The notes beneath the pieces were generated by a model, which worked only from the letters and a program-made list of their open reading frames with translations, was not told the DNA's origin and did not search any database. The position numbers and the translations under genes are program-made. A stretch of DNA of 57,271 nt from Deltaproteobacteria bacterium (GTDB taxonomy: Bacteria; Desulfobacterota; Desulfuromonadia; Geobacterales; JAJYBI01). The stretch is taken from NCBI GenBank assembly GCA_021779095.1, contig JAJYBI010000023.1:1-57271 (forward strand), read 5' to 3'. Below are positions 7,254-16,888 of the stretch, piece by piece (positions within the stretch are counted from its first letter, which is position 1; every line of letters begins with the position of its first letter).

Positions 7254-7453
7254 TGCCGCTTCCCGGGGAGGGTGCGGTCTCCTTCGCGCTCTGGCGGCAG
7301 GACGACAACGGCAACCGGTTTCTCGTCGGTTGCTGGCCCGACCGCGCCGCCGCCGAGGCGCGGATGGCGGAGCTGACCCGCGCACCCCACAAGCAGACCT
7401 ACTGGATCAGCGGCGTCCCGGGCACAATTCCCGAGAAGCCTGAAAAGCGTTAA
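7253..7453 (+). CDS. small hypothetical protein coupled to the DUF3108 gene
   Basis: 66 residues. The ATG overlaps the preceding stop codon, indicating coupled translation. The sequence has a SFALWRQDDNGNRFLVGCW start and an AEARMAELTRAPHKQTYWIS helix-strand, compatible with a small alpha/beta domain. No signal peptide and no family recognised. Support comes from G/C-ending codons in this frame and the coupling. Confidence 0.6.
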   Translation: MPLPGEGAVSFALWRQDDNGNRFLVGCWPDRAAAEARMAELTRAPHKQTYWISGVPGTIPEKPEKR

Positions 7454-7477
7454 CCTCAGGGGGCGCAGGGGAAATCA

Positions 7478-7625
7478 AAACGCAATAAACAGGATGGACA
7501 GGATAAACAGGATGAGAAAAGCAGGAATTCCCGCAACGTGCTGAAGGGGACTCCTGAACTGAGGACTCTGGAGAAGAAACGGTCTTGATTCCCTCTGTGA
7601 AACTCTGTGCACCCCGTGGTTCAGT
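7478..7625. repeat. AT-rich intergenic repeat-like segment
   Basis: The gap 7454-7726 holds no gene. AAACAGGAT occurs twice and GACAGGAT once around 7486-7513, and 7590-7625 has CTCTGTG...CCGTGGTTC. The latter wording recurs at 44689-44720 and, inverted, at 48695-48715. These look like members of dispersed intergenic sequence families rather than coding DNA. Confidence 0.4.
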
Positions 7626-7726
7626 CTTGCAAGACTTTTCCCCGTATCCTCATTTTTTTGATTGAATTCTGCACCACTTCCCGCCATGATTCGGAACGCC
7701 GGCATCTTCTCACGGAGTCCGCATTC

Positions 7727-8065
7727 ATGGAGCGCTACCTTATCCCTCTCTTCATCGCCAACACCCTTCTCACCATCGTCGACGCCTCCGTCGGCTACCG
7801 GGTGGTGCCGCACCTCCTGGCCCGCCGGTTCGAGGCCGCACACGACGGTGACGACGAGGTCGATGACCCGGCAGCCCCGGCCCGACGGGCGCAGGCGGTC
7901 CGCCGGCTCCTGGCGGGGATGGTGGCGATGTACATGTTCTGCAGCTGCTACGCCTATACCCGCCGCGAACCGCTCATCCTGGCGATCATCACCGGCATCC
8001 TCCTCCTGGACATCACCATCCAGGGGTTCCTGTACCTGCGGCGCCGGCGCGGGGGAGAGCGGTGA
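7727..8065 (+). CDS. small integral membrane protein
   Basis: 112 residues with about three membrane helices: LIPLFIANTLLTIVDASVGY at the N-terminus, a middle segment around LLAGMVAMYMFCSCYAY, and LILAIITGILLLDITIQGFL before an Arg-rich cytoplasmic tail (RRRRGGER). An acidic loop (HDGDDEVDD) separates the first two. The ATG at 7727 starts directly on the first helix. The stop overlaps the GTG of the MFS gene, so they are coupled. Function unknown. Confidence 0.7.
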   Translation: MERYLIPLFIANTLLTIVDASVGYRVVPHLLARRFEAAHDGDDEVDDPAAPARRAQAVRRLLAGMVAMYMFCSCYAYTRREPLILAIITGILLLDITIQGFLYLRRRRGGER

Positions 8066-9312
8066 ACCGGGGAGATTTCACCGCCGCCGACCGGCCATCC
8101 CGCCGCTACGGCCGCTACGCCCTGGCGCTGCTCCTCGCCGTGAACCTCCTGAACTACATCGACCGGCAGGTGCTCTTCGCGGTCTTCCCGCTCATCAAGA
8201 CGGACCTCTCCCTCTCCGATACGGCGCTCGGTTTCCTGGGGAGCTCGTTCATGCTCTGCTACATGACCATCGCGCCGCTCTTCGGCTGGCTGGGGGACCG
8301 GGGGAGCCGGAGCCGGCTCGCCGCGGGGGGGCTCGCGGTCTGGAGCGTCGCCACCGCCCTGGCGGGGATCGCCGGCAGCTATCTGCCGCTCCTGGCGGCC
8401 CGCACCGCCGTGGGGGTGGGGGAGGCGAGCTTCGGCACCGTGTCGCCGGGGCTCCTGTCCGACTACTTTCCGAAAGAGCGGCGCGGCCGGGTCATCGCCC
8501 TCTTCTACCTGGCGATCCCGGTGGGGAGCGCACTCGGCTATCTCCTCGGGGGGCTCGTGGGAGCGCGGTGGGGGTGGCACGCGGCGTTTCTCATGGTGGG
8601 GCTGCCGGGGCTCCTGCTCGTCCTGCCGCTCCTGCTCCTGCGCGAGCCGCCCCGGGGCGGAACCGATCCGGCCTTTGCCCCGGCCGCGCACCCTTACCGG
8701 GAGCTGCTGCGCAACCGCTCCTTCGTGGTGAACACCCTGGCCATGGCGGCCATGACCTTCGCCATCGGCGGGCTGGCCCAGTGGGTACCGTCGTTCCTGA
8801 ACCGGCTCCACGGGCTGGACGTGGCCCGGGGAAACAGTCTCTTCGGGGGGATCACCGTGCTGGCCGGGATCATCGGCACGATCGCCGGCGGCTGGCTCGG
8901 CGACCGGTACCAGGAGCGTTCCCCCCGGGGGTACCTGCTCGTTTCCGGGGCCGGCTTCCTCCTCGGTGCGCCGCTCGCCGCGGCGGCGATCCTCGCCCCC
9001 TCCACGACGGTCTGCCTCGCCCTCATCTTCTGCGCCGAGACCTTCCTCTTCCTCAACACCGGCCCGCTCAACACGGTCATCGTGAACGTCACCGCTCCCG
9101 GTGCCCGGAGCATGGCGTTCGCCGTGAACATCTTCTGCATCCACGCCCTGGGGGACGCGGTCTCTCCCGCCATCATCGGCTTTCTCTCCGACCGGTGGGG
9201 GCTGCGCGCCGGCCTCCTCCTCACCCCGGTCATGATCCTCCTGGCGGCGCTCTTCTGCTTTCTCTGCGGCCGCTACATCGAGGCCGACACCTCCCGGGCC
9301 GACGCCGCGTAG
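8062..9312 (+). CDS. major facilitator superfamily transporter (Spinster-like)
   Basis: 416 residues with about 12 membrane helices. The first-helix motif NYIDRQVLFAVFPLIKTDLS, the loop 2-3 signature GWLGDRGSRSRLA and GSALGYLLGGLVGARWGWHA are typical of the Spns/ExuT-like MFS branch. The second half repeats the loop motif as GGWLGDRYQERSPRG. It is a proton-coupled or passive transporter in the inner membrane with unknown substrate; Spinster relatives in eukaryotes move sphingolipid derivatives. It starts with GTG overlapping the upstream gene. Confidence 0.88.
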   Translation: MNRGDFTAADRPSRRYGRYALALLLAVNLLNYIDRQVLFAVFPLIKTDLSLSDTALGFLGSSFMLCYMTIAPLFGWLGDRGSRSRLAAGGLAVWSVATALAGIAGSYLPLLAARTAVGVGEASFGTVSPGLLSDYFPKERRGRVIALFYLAIPVGSALGYLLGGLVGARWGWHAAFLMVGLPGLLLVLPLLLLREPPRGGTDPAFAPAAHPYRELLRNRSFVVNTLAMAAMTFAIGGLAQWVPSFLNRLHGLDVARGNSLFGGITVLAGIIGTIAGGWLGDRYQERSPRGYLLVSGAGFLLGAPLAAAAILAPSTTVCLALIFCAETFLFLNTGPLNTVIVNVTAPGARSMAFAVNIFCIHALGDAVSPAIIGFLSDRWGLRAGLLLTPVMILLAALFCFLCGRYIEADTSRADAA

Positions 9313-9458
9313 GCCGGCCCTCCCGTCCATCCACCGCTGCCCGCCGCTGCCGATTCCCGTGGCAACGCGTATGCCGTTCCCGGGCGATGACTCCGGGACT
9401 CCCCGCCGCGCCGCGTATACCGCCATGCCCTTCTGGAGCCATGTCCTGTGGATTTTGC

Positions 9459-9485
9459 TCAAGCAGGTTCAATTCGTGGCGATAA
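9459..9485 (+). promoter_or_regulatory. sigma-28-like promoter upstream of a histidine kinase
   Basis: TCAAG (9459-9463), 14-nt spacer, GGCGATAA (9478-9485), close to the FliA consensus TAAAG-N14-GCCGATAA. It lies 67 nt before the kinase start. The 13 bases GATTTTGCTCAAG are repeated exactly at 11773-11785 in front of the chemoreceptor gene. Confidence 0.55.
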
Positions 9486-9551
9486 GAATAGTGCGCGTGC
9501 CGATGCCAGCATGAGCATGCGATGCCCGCCTTGAGAGGATTGGAAGACGCT

Positions 9552-11489
9552 ATGATTCAGACCGGATCAATGGAATTCCGCCAGACGCGTCCGGCAGCGG
9601 TAATCGCGAAACTGCTCCTGACCGTGTTCGCCATCGAAACCGTCATCATGTTTACCCTCCCCCTTCTGCTGCCGGCAGACGGTCTGCTCCGTGATTTCGC
9701 AGATTCCCTCTGTCTGGCACTCTTCAGCGCCCCGGTGATCTGGTGGCTCATCGCCCGGCCGCTGCAGGTCGCGGCCGTTGCCCGGCAGAAGGACTTTGCC
9801 GTCCGGCTGCTGCACGACTCCGCGGCTCCCTGTTTCGTGCTGTCGCCCGACCATACCGTGCTCATCTGGAACCGGGCGTGCGAGGAGCTGACCGGTTGCC
9901 GCTCGGACGGGATGATCGGGACGGACGGGCACTGGAGCGCGTTCTACGACCACCGCCGGCCGACCCTCGCCGACCTGGTGATAGACGGCATGGAGCGGGA
10001 ATTTGCCGGGCTGTACGCCCGGAGCAGCCGATCCCCCTTTGCCGCCGACGGCCTGCAGTGCGAGGGATGGTATCCGGACGTGGGGGGGAAGCGGCGTTAT
10101 CTGTTCTTCGACGCGGTGCCGGTACGCACTGCGGAAGGCGAACTGATGGCGGTGATCCAGACGCTGGCGGATATTACCGAACGGAAGACGGCCGAAGAGT
10201 CCCTGCGGGTATCGGAGGAGAAGTTTTCCAAGGCGTTCCGCGCGAGCCCCGACGGCGTCGTCATCAGCGGCAAGGCCGATGGGCGTTTCATCGAGGTGAA
10301 CGAGGCGTTCTACCGGATGTTCGGCTATAGCCGTGACGAGGTCGTCGGCCATACGTCGCGGGAGCTGGGGATCTGGGTCGATCCGGACGAACGGGACCGG
10401 ATACTGGAACGGATCGACCGCCACGGCATGGTGCAGAACGTGGACGTCAGGTTCCGGGTCAAGTCGGGCGAGGTGCGTACCTTCCTCTGGTCGGTCGACG
10501 TCATCGAGCTGGACGACGAGGCCTGCCTCATCGCGACCGTGCGCGACACCACGGAGCAGCGGGAAAAGGAACGTCAGCTCCTCAAGAGCAGGGCGGAGCT
10601 CGTCGTCCAGCACGAGCAGCTCTCCATCCTCTGCCGCCAGATGGAGGCGGCGAAGGGGGAGGCGGAGAGGGCCTATGCGGAACTTACGGCAACCCAGGCC
10701 CAGCTGATCCAGCAGGAGAAGATGGCGTCGATCGGGCAGCTGGCGTCGGGCGTCGCCCACGAGATCAACAATCCGACCGGGTTCGTCATGAGCAATCTGG
10801 CGACACTGGAGAAATACGCGGAGCGTCTCGCGACCTTTTTCAAGGCGCAGGCGGAGACGGTTGCCGCCTGTGCCGACGCCGGGGAGCGGGAACGGCTGGC
10901 GGTACTCCGCAGCCGCCTGAAGATCGACCATATCGTCAGCGACCTCCCCTCGCTCATCGCCGAATCGCTGGACGGGACAAGAAGGATCAAGCGGATCACC
11001 CAGAACCTGAAGAGCTTCGCCCGACTGGACGGTACGGAACCCGAAACGGTCAGCCTCGCCGAATGTATCGAGAGTACCCTGACGATCGTCTGGAACGAGC
11101 TCAAGTACAAGGCCGACCTCATAAAGGAGTACGGCGACCTGCCGCCGGTCCGGTGCCATCCCCAGCAGCTTAGCCAGGTCTTCATGAACCTCCTCGTCAA
11201 CGCCGCCCATGCCATCGAATCGCACGGTACCATCACCGTCAGGACGTGGCGGGAGGGGGACCGGGCCTGCGTCGCCATTGCCGATACCGGGAGCGGCATC
11301 CCCGAGGAGATCCGTACCCGCATCTTCGAGCCGTTCTTCACCACCAAGGGGACCGGCAGGGGGACGGGACTGGGGCTTCCCATCAGCTACGACATCGTGC
11401 GGAAACACGACGGCGAACTGACCCTGGAAAGCGAGGTGGGGAAGGGAACGACCTTCACCGTCTCACTGCCGATCGGAGGTACGGCGTGA
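9552..11489 (+). CDS. membrane sensor histidine kinase with two PAS domains
   Basis: 645 residues. Two membrane helices (about 16-40 and 53-72) with almost no periplasmic part precede PAS1 (about 83-210), PAS2 (about 224-345), a coiled coil, HisKA with phospho-acceptor His403 (VAHEINNPTGF) and HATPase_c (NLLVNAAHAI, DTGSGIP, GRGTGLGLP). It autophosphorylates and passes phosphate to an unidentified receiver; none is adjacent. The ATG at 9552 follows GGAAG at 5 nt. A sigma-28-like promoter upstream suggests co-expression with motility/chemotaxis genes. Confidence 0.92.
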   Translation: MIQTGSMEFRQTRPAAVIAKLLLTVFAIETVIMFTLPLLLPADGLLRDFADSLCLALFSAPVIWWLIARPLQVAAVARQKDFAVRLLHDSAAPCFVLSPDHTVLIWNRACEELTGCRSDGMIGTDGHWSAFYDHRRPTLADLVIDGMEREFAGLYARSSRSPFAADGLQCEGWYPDVGGKRRYLFFDAVPVRTAEGELMAVIQTLADITERKTAEESLRVSEEKFSKAFRASPDGVVISGKADGRFIEVNEAFYRMFGYSRDEVVGHTSRELGIWVDPDERDRILERIDRHGMVQNVDVRFRVKSGEVRTFLWSVDVIELDDEACLIATVRDTTEQREKERQLLKSRAELVVQHEQLSILCRQMEAAKGEAERAYAELTATQAQLIQQEKMASIGQLASGVAHEINNPTGFVMSNLATLEKYAERLATFFKAQAETVAACADAGERERLAVLRSRLKIDHIVSDLPSLIAESLDGTRRIKRITQNLKSFARLDGTEPETVSLAECIESTLTIVWNELKYKADLIKEYGDLPPVRCHPQQLSQVFMNLLVNAAHAIESHGTITVRTWREGDRACVAIADTGSGIPEEIRTRIFEPFFTTKGTGRGTGLGLPISYDIVRKHDGELTLESEVGKGTTFTVSLPIGGTA

Positions 11490-11529
11490 CCGGCCGGCGC
11501 CGCCAGCGTTACCCCGGCCGGCGGGGATA

Positions 11530-11660
11530 TGCGTCACGCTCCTTGTGACAACCGCCGGCATCGAAACCGCCATCATGTTCCCCCTGCCGGTCGTGCTCCC
11601 CGGACCCTTCACGATCCTCACGACGGCGTTTCTCCCCCTTCTCCGCGGGCGGCAGACCGT
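11530..11660 (+). pseudogene. relic of a sensor-kinase membrane anchor
   Basis: In the 357-bp gap 11490-11846 an open stretch reads VTLLVTTAGIETAIMFPLPV. It is similar in protein and DNA (CATCGAAACCG.CATCATGTT at 11559 and 9632) to the first membrane helix of the upstream kinase (TVFAIETVIMFTLPL). No kinase domains follow. It looks like the remains of a duplicated sensor gene. The rest of the gap holds the promoter at 11781. Confidence 0.4.
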
Positions 11661-11780
11661 GGCCGCTCCTTCGTATTTCCTCCCGTTGTCCGCATCCCCC
11701 ATCCCGTATCACCGCTTCCCGTTCCCGAGCGAGTATTGCATGCGTCAATGTTTATTAAATATATAACATAATGATTTTGC

Positions 11781-11807
11781 TCAAGAATCTCCGTCCCGGA
11801 CCGAAGA
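11781..11807 (+). promoter_or_regulatory. sigma-28-like promoter upstream of a chemoreceptor
   Basis: TCAAG (11781-11785), 14-nt spacer, ACCGAAGA (11800-11807). The -10 is weaker (5 of 8), but the 13 bases through TCAAG match the 9459 promoter and TCAAGAATCTCCGT is repeated at 13707. It lies 40 nt before the ATG. Confidence 0.45.
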
Positions 11808-11846
11808 GTTTCCTGTGAATCGCGACACGGTCCGGGAGGAGGGGTT

Positions 11847-13541
11847 ATGGGAATCTTCAGGGAAGCCAAATTCGGCACGAAAATCATGCTGATGGTACTG
11901 GCAAGCTGCATCGCACTGGCATTGGCCATCAGCGCCATAACGGTCCGGGAGTTCTTTCTGATCGACCGTTCATTTGCTGCGACCTACCGCACGTCGCTCT
12001 CCGCGGATTCCGATGCGACGGCGCGCAACGAGGTTGAGTCCGCCGTCAGCGTCCTGCAGCGGCTGCAGGACCGCGTCGGCAAGGGGGAACTCTCGCTGGC
12101 CGACGCAAAGACGCTCGGGGCGGACATCATCCGGAACATGCGGTACGGCAAGGACGGCTACCTCTGGGTGGATACGACGGACGGAACCAATGTCGTCTTC
12201 CTCGGCAAGGACACGGAAGGGAGGAGCCGCTGGAATCTGCAGGACGCCAGGGGGAACTACATCATCCGGGATATCATCAAGAACGGCATGCAGCCCGACG
12301 GCGGGTACACAAACTACTGGTTCCCGCGCCCGGGTGATCCCCGGCCGCTCCCGAAACGGAGCTATTCGAAGGAGTTCGCCCCCTTCGGCTGGGTGATCGG
12401 CACCGGGAACTACGTGGACGATATCGACGCCCTGGTCGCCACGGCGGCCGCACAGAGCCGGCACTCCATGGTGTCCGGCGGCTGTCTCGTTGTGGCGGTG
12501 ACCGTGGTTGTGCTGGTGTTCATCGCGTGCGGCAGTATCCTTCTGACCCGCCGGCTGCTGCGGGATGTCGGCACGGAACCGGCGCATCTGGCGGAGATCG
12601 CGGGACGGGTGGCCAACGGCGACCTGACGGTACGGCTCGACGATGCCCGGGCCGGTGTGTACGGTGCGATGCGGGCCATGGTGGAGAATCTCCGGGAGAT
12701 CATGGACCAGGTGAGCCGGAGTTCACTCGCCGTGTCGTCCGCCGCCGTTCAGCTGCACGCCAATGCCGCCTGCACCTCCGACAACGCGGAGGAGGTCGTC
12801 GCCCAGGCCGCAACGGTTTCCACCGCCAGCGAAGAGATGGCCGCCACCAGTACCGACATCGCCGCCAACTGCCATGCGGCGGCGGGGAGTTCCGATCAGG
12901 CGTGCAGCGCGGCACAGCAGGGGGCCGAGATCGTACGGCACACGATCGACGGGATGAACCGGATTGCCGGCAAGGTGCGCGATTCGGCCGGCGCCGTAGA
13001 GCAGCTGGGGAATCGCTCGGAACAGATCGGGGAGATCGTCGCCACCATCGAGGATATTGCCGACCAGACGAACCTTTTGGCGCTCAATGCCGCCATCGAG
13101 GCGGCGCGGGCGGGCGAGCAGGGGCGCGGCTTCGCCGTGGTTGCGGACGAGGTGCGGGCACTGGCGGAACGGACCACCAAGGCGACCCGGGAGATCGACC
13201 AGATGATCCGGAGCATCCAGACGGAAACCGGCCTGGCGGTGCGGGCGATGGAGGAGGGGGTCGCGGAGGTGGAGACCGGAACGGGCGAGGCGGCCCGGTC
13301 CGGCGATGCGCTGACCGAGATCCTGGCCCAGGTCAGCGGCGTGACGATGCAGATCAACCAGATCGCCACCGCAGCGGAGGAGCAGACCGCCACCACCCGC
13401 GAGATCAGCATGAATATCCAGCAGATCTCCGACGTGGTCCAGCAGAGCGCCCACAGTTCCCGCGAGGTGAGCCTGGCCGCCAACCAGCTGTCCCGGCTCT
13501 CGGAGGATATGCTGCAGCTCGTGGCAAAATTCAGCCTGTAG
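11847..13541 (+). CDS. methyl-accepting chemotaxis protein with single Cache sensor
   Basis: 564 residues. TM1 (about 13-33), a periplasmic sCache_2 domain ([44 protein letters not shown]), TM2 (about 207-229), HAMP, then the long coiled-coil signalling hairpin. The conserved tip [20 protein letters not shown] is near residue 405. It senses a small ligand and controls a CheA kinase. There is no C-terminal CheR-tethering pentapeptide. A strong GGAGGAGGGG site precedes the ATG. It is monocistronic, with a sigma-28-like promoter before and a hairpin after. Confidence 0.95.
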   Translation: MGIFREAKFGTKIMLMVLASCIALALAISAITVREFFLIDRSFAATYRTSLSADSDATARNEVESAVSVLQRLQDRVGKGELSLADAKTLGADIIRNMRYGKDGYLWVDTTDGTNVVFLGKDTEGRSRWNLQDARGNYIIRDIIKNGMQPDGGYTNYWFPRPGDPRPLPKRSYSKEFAPFGWVIGTGNYVDDIDALVATAAAQSRHSMVSGGCLVVAVTVVVLVFIACGSILLTRRLLRDVGTEPAHLAEIAGRVANGDLTVRLDDARAGVYGAMRAMVENLREIMDQVSRSSLAVSSAAVQLHANAACTSDNAEEVVAQAATVSTASEEMAATSTDIAANCHAAAGSSDQACSAAQQGAEIVRHTIDGMNRIAGKVRDSAGAVEQLGNRSEQIGEIVATIEDIADQTNLLALNAAIEAARAGEQGRGFAVVADEVRALAERTTKATREIDQMIRSIQTETGLAVRAMEEGVAEVETGTGEAARSGDALTEILAQVSGVTMQINQIATAAEEQTATTREISMNIQQISDVVQQSAHSSREVSLAANQLSRLSEDMLQLVAKFSL

Positions 13542-13563
13542 CCTTCCCGATCCGTGAGCCGAT

Positions 13564-13601
13564 GTGCGCGGGGGCGGCATTTCCTGCCGTTCCCCGCGCA
13601 C
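13564..13601 (+). terminator. probable terminator after the chemoreceptor gene
   Basis: GTGCGCGGGG / CCCCGCGCAC arms of 10 bp surround an inner CGGCA/TGCCG stem 22 nt after the stop codon. The T-run is poor, so termination strength is uncertain. Confidence 0.5.
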
Positions 13602-13706
13602 GCCGCTGCGATCCACCCCGCCTTCCCTTCGACCTTCCCCCCCTACCGCCGTCCCCCGGTTCCCGGCCGGCACCGCGCCGTCATACCGATTACGCAATTT
13701 CTTGCC

Positions 13707-13733
13707 TCAAGAATCTCCGTAGCGTGACGATAC
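13707..13733 (+). promoter_or_regulatory. sigma-28-like promoter upstream of a hybrid kinase
   Basis: TCAAG (13707-13711), 14-nt spacer, GACGATAC (13726-13733; 6 of 8 to GCCGATAA), 77 nt before the start. It shares TCAAGAATCTCCGT with the 11781 promoter. Confidence 0.5.
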
Positions 13734-13809
13734 CTTATCTATCCGCTGTGCAGCCGCACAACGGAGGAAACGGACAGGCCGCAGACCCGTAACGTGCACG
13801 GAGTCGCAC

Positions 13810-16800
13810 ATGCTGCTGATGACACCCGACCTTACCACCGTCCAGCTCAAAACCCGTATCGCCTGGACGGTGGGGATGCTGCTCGCCGCCGTTCTCGGTA
13901 TCACGGGATGGCAGATCTGGTCCGACCGCGCGTCGGTCCTCGCCGCGTCGGAACTCCAGGCCCAGGGATACGTGCGCGCCCTGGAGGAGCATGCGGGCAG
14001 CGCCTTAGCCGAGGCGGACCGCGCCCTGCGGGAGGTGGTGAACGGCATCCGGGTGCGGGGCGGGGTGGGGCGGCTGGACCGTTCCGCGCTCTACCGGCTG
14101 CTCCGCCGGCAGGGGGGGGATACCCCGCAGATCGGGTCGATCTTCCTCGCCGACCGCGCCGGTACGATGTTCGTCAACTCACTGGAATATCCGCCGAAGC
14201 CGATCGATGTCGCCGACCGGGGGTACTTCCGCTACGACCGGGGCCATCCCGATGCCGGCCTCTACATCAGCCGGCCGCTCGTAAGCCGGCTCGTGAACCG
14301 GTGGCGGTTCACCCTGGCGCGACCGCTGACCGGACAGGACGGGCGGTTCGAGGGGCTGGCCGCCGTTGCGTTCGAGATCGACTATTTCGACCGGTTCTAT
14401 CACTCCCTTCAGCTGGGGCCGGGGGGGACGATCTCCCTGGTCCGGATCGACGGTGCACCGGTCGTCGCGGTGCCGGTCTCGGACGCGGCGCTCACCGCCG
14501 ATCTGCGTAATACCTCCCTGTTCAGGGAACACCTCGGGCGGGAATTGGCGGGCGTCTTTATCGACCAGTCAGGGGATGGCGGCCGGGCTCCACGGCTCGT
14601 CGCCTATCGCCGGCTCTCCCGGCTGCCGCTGGTGGCGGTGGTCTCCCTCGACCGCGACGACATCCTCCTCCCCTGGCGGCAGAAGGCGTACTACGAGGCG
14701 ACCATGACCGTCGGGCTCTGTCTGGCGATCCTCGTCATGACGGCGCTCCTGTTCCGGCACCTGGAGCAGCTGGAGGAGGCCCAGGCATCGCTGCGGGAGC
14801 AGGAGGAGATGGTGCGGATCAAGGCGGCGCAGATCGACGCCGCCAACGACGCCATCGTGCTGCTCGCGTCCGACGGACGGCTGGTGCAGTGCAACAGCGC
14901 CTTCAGCGAGATGACCGGGTACGGCAGGGACGAGCTGCTGCGGATGCAGCTGTGCGACCTGGCGCCGTCCGGGGAGGGACCGGCCTGCGACAGGGGCTTC
15001 GGGGCGATTCTCTCCCGGCGGGACGCGACGGTGGAAACCGCGCTGCGTACCCGGACCGGCGGAGAACTGCCGGTGGAGGTGCACGCGCGGGCCATGGAGA
15101 GCGACGACGGCAGCCGGATCCTCGCCATCATCAGGGATATCGGCGAGCGGAAGCGGAGCGAGCTCCGGGAGCGGAGCCGGCTGCAGATCCTGGAGGAGAT
15201 GGCCACGGGTGGGGCGCTCCCTGCAATCCTGGACAGGATCGTCAGGTTCGTGGAGCAGGAGTCGGACGGGACGCGCTGCGCCATCCTGCTGGAGAACATA
15301 ACGGGAGAGCTTCTGACCGTCGGGGCGGCGCCGGGGCTCCCCGGCCTGGATAACGCCCTGGCCGGCGGCGTGCCGGTGACCGAGCCCCCTGCCTCCGACT
15401 GGCACCGGCGGACCATCGTGGAGGAACTGTCCGGCGATCCGTTCTGGGGGGAGATCGGACTGCTCCGGATTGCGGAACTCCGTTCGTGCCTGCTGGAGCC
15501 GGTCCTGTCGTCCCAGGGTGAGCTGATGGGGACCATCGCCGTCTTCCATCGGCAGCCGGGTGCACCGGACGAAACGGAGATCCGGCTGATCGAATCCGCC
15601 GCCCACCTGGCCAACATCGCCATCGAACGGTTCTGCGCCGAGTCCGACCGGAAGCTCCTGGAAGAGCAGCTGCACCACGTGCAGCGGATCGAGGCGGTGG
15701 GGCAGCTGGCGGGGGGGATCGCCCACGACTTCAACAACCTCCTCACCCCGATCCTCTGCTACGCCGATCTGATCCTCCTGAAGACCCCCCCGGCCGATCC
15801 GATGACGGAAAAGGTGGGGGCCATCATCAGGGCGGCCCAGAAGGCCCGCGACCTGACCCAGCAGCTCCTGAGCTTCGGCCGGAAGCAGACGCTCATCATC
15901 AGGACGCTGGACCTCAACGGGATCATCGGCGGGTTCCGGGATATCCTGCGGCGCACCATCCGGGAGAACATCGCCATCGATCTCCGGCTCGCCCCCGGCG
16001 GGCTCGCCATCCGGGCGGACCAGGGGCAGATCGAGCAGATCCTCCTGAACCTGGCGGTGAACGCCCAGGACGCCATCCGGGGCAACGGGGTCATCACCAT
16101 CGAGTCGGGGCATATCGTCATGGACAGCGAGTACGTCCGGCTCCATCCCGGCCTCCAGCCCGGCCCCTACGCCCTCCTCTCCTTGAGCGACAACGGCAGC
16201 GGCATGGACGACACGACGCTGGCCCACATCTTCGAGCCGTTCTTCACCACCAAGCAGATCGGCCACGGGACGGGGCTGGGGCTGGCGACGGTGTACGGCA
16301 TCATCAAGCAGCACGAGGGGGCGGTGACGGTCCGGAGCAGCGTGGGGAAGGGGACCACCTTCTGCATCTACCTGCCGCTCAGCGACGAGCCGCTTCCCCG
16401 GGCCGAGGCCCCGGCGGAGCCGGTTCCGGTGCCGTCCGGCGCCGGCGCCGGGCAGACCGTGCTCGTCAGCGAGGACAACGAGATGGTCCGGACCATGATC
16501 GTCGAGGTGCTGGAGACGGCGGGCTACCGGGTCCTGTCCGCCGCCGCACCCTCGGCGGCGCTGGAGCTGGTCCGACGGGCGGGGGGCGGGATCGCCCTCC
16601 TGGTGTCCGATGTGGTGATGCCGGAGATGGGCGGCCAGGAGCTGTACGAGGAGCTGCTGGAGGTCCTGCCGGAACTGCGGGTCCTCTACATCTCCGGCTA
16701 TGCCAACGAGCTGTTCGCCCATAACGGGCTGCTGGAGGAGGAGGTCAACTTCCTGCAGAAGCCGTTTTCCACGGAACGGCTGCTGGCACGGGTGCATCAG

Positions 16801-16869
16801 CTGGTCGGGGGATGTAGGATGAAGGGGGGCGAATCGGGAGTTGCCGACCCGCCGGCCGGCGTGGTATAG
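13810..16869 (+). CDS. hybrid histidine kinase: Cache-PAS-GAF-HisKA-HATPase-REC
   Basis: 1019 residues. TM1 (about 14-36), a large periplasmic double-Cache-type region (AEADRALREVVNGIR, FLADRAGTMFVNSLEY, DRGYFRYDRGHPDAGLYISR), TM2 (about 297-318) and a PAS domain (about 340-450). A GAF domain (about 460-610) and the kinase core follow, with His639 (GGIAHDFNNLLTP) and GTGLGLATVYGIIK. The C-terminal receiver has Asp934 (LLVSDVVMPEMGG). The HDFNN H-box plus attached REC is typical of kinases that relay onward through an Hpt or regulate their own output. No Hpt gene is adjacent. CGGAG precedes the ATG at 6 nt. Confidence 0.93.
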   Translation: MLLMTPDLTTVQLKTRIAWTVGMLLAAVLGITGWQIWSDRASVLAASELQAQGYVRALEEHAGSALAEADRALREVVNGIRVRGGVGRLDRSALYRLLRRQGGDTPQIGSIFLADRAGTMFVNSLEYPPKPIDVADRGYFRYDRGHPDAGLYISRPLVSRLVNRWRFTLARPLTGQDGRFEGLAAVAFEIDYFDRFYHSLQLGPGGTISLVRIDGAPVVAVPVSDAALTADLRNTSLFREHLGRELAGVFIDQSGDGGRAPRLVAYRRLSRLPLVAVVSLDRDDILLPWRQKAYYEATMTVGLCLAILVMTALLFRHLEQLEEAQASLREQEEMVRIKAAQIDAANDAIVLLASDGRLVQCNSAFSEMTGYGRDELLRMQLCDLAPSGEGPACDRGFGAILSRRDATVETALRTRTGGELPVEVHARAMESDDGSRILAIIRDIGERKRSELRERSRLQILEEMATGGALPAILDRIVRFVEQESDGTRCAILLENITGELLTVGAAPGLPGLDNALAGGVPVTEPPASDWHRRTIVEELSGDPFWGEIGLLRIAELRSCLLEPVLSSQGELMGTIAVFHRQPGAPDETEIRLIESAAHLANIAIERFCAESDRKLLEEQLHHVQRIEAVGQLAGGIAHDFNNLLTPILCYADLILLKTPPADPMTEKVGAIIRAAQKARDLTQQLLSFGRKQTLIIRTLDLNGIIGGFRDILRRTIRENIAIDLRLAPGGLAIRADQGQIEQILLNLAVNAQDAIRGNGVITIESGHIVMDSEYVRLHPGLQPGPYALLSLSDNGSGMDDTTLAHIFEPFFTTKQIGHGTGLGLATVYGIIKQHEGAVTVRSSVGKGTTFCIYLPLSDEPLPRAEAPAEPVPVPSGAGAGQTVLVSEDNEMVRTMIVEVLETAGYRVLSAAAPSAALELVRRAGGGIALLVSDVVMPEMGGQELYEELLEVLPELRVLYISGYANELFAHNGLLEEEVNFLQKPFSTERLLARVHQLVGGCRMKGGESGVADPPAGVV

Positions 16870-16888
16870 TCCCGTCCCGGGGGGAGGC

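Noticed and set aside
9451..9470. Sigma-54 promoter reading of GATTTTGCT upstream of the kinase and chemoreceptor genes
   Set aside because: There is no GG dinucleotide at the required distance before the GC, while a sigma-28-like -10 follows at the right spacing.
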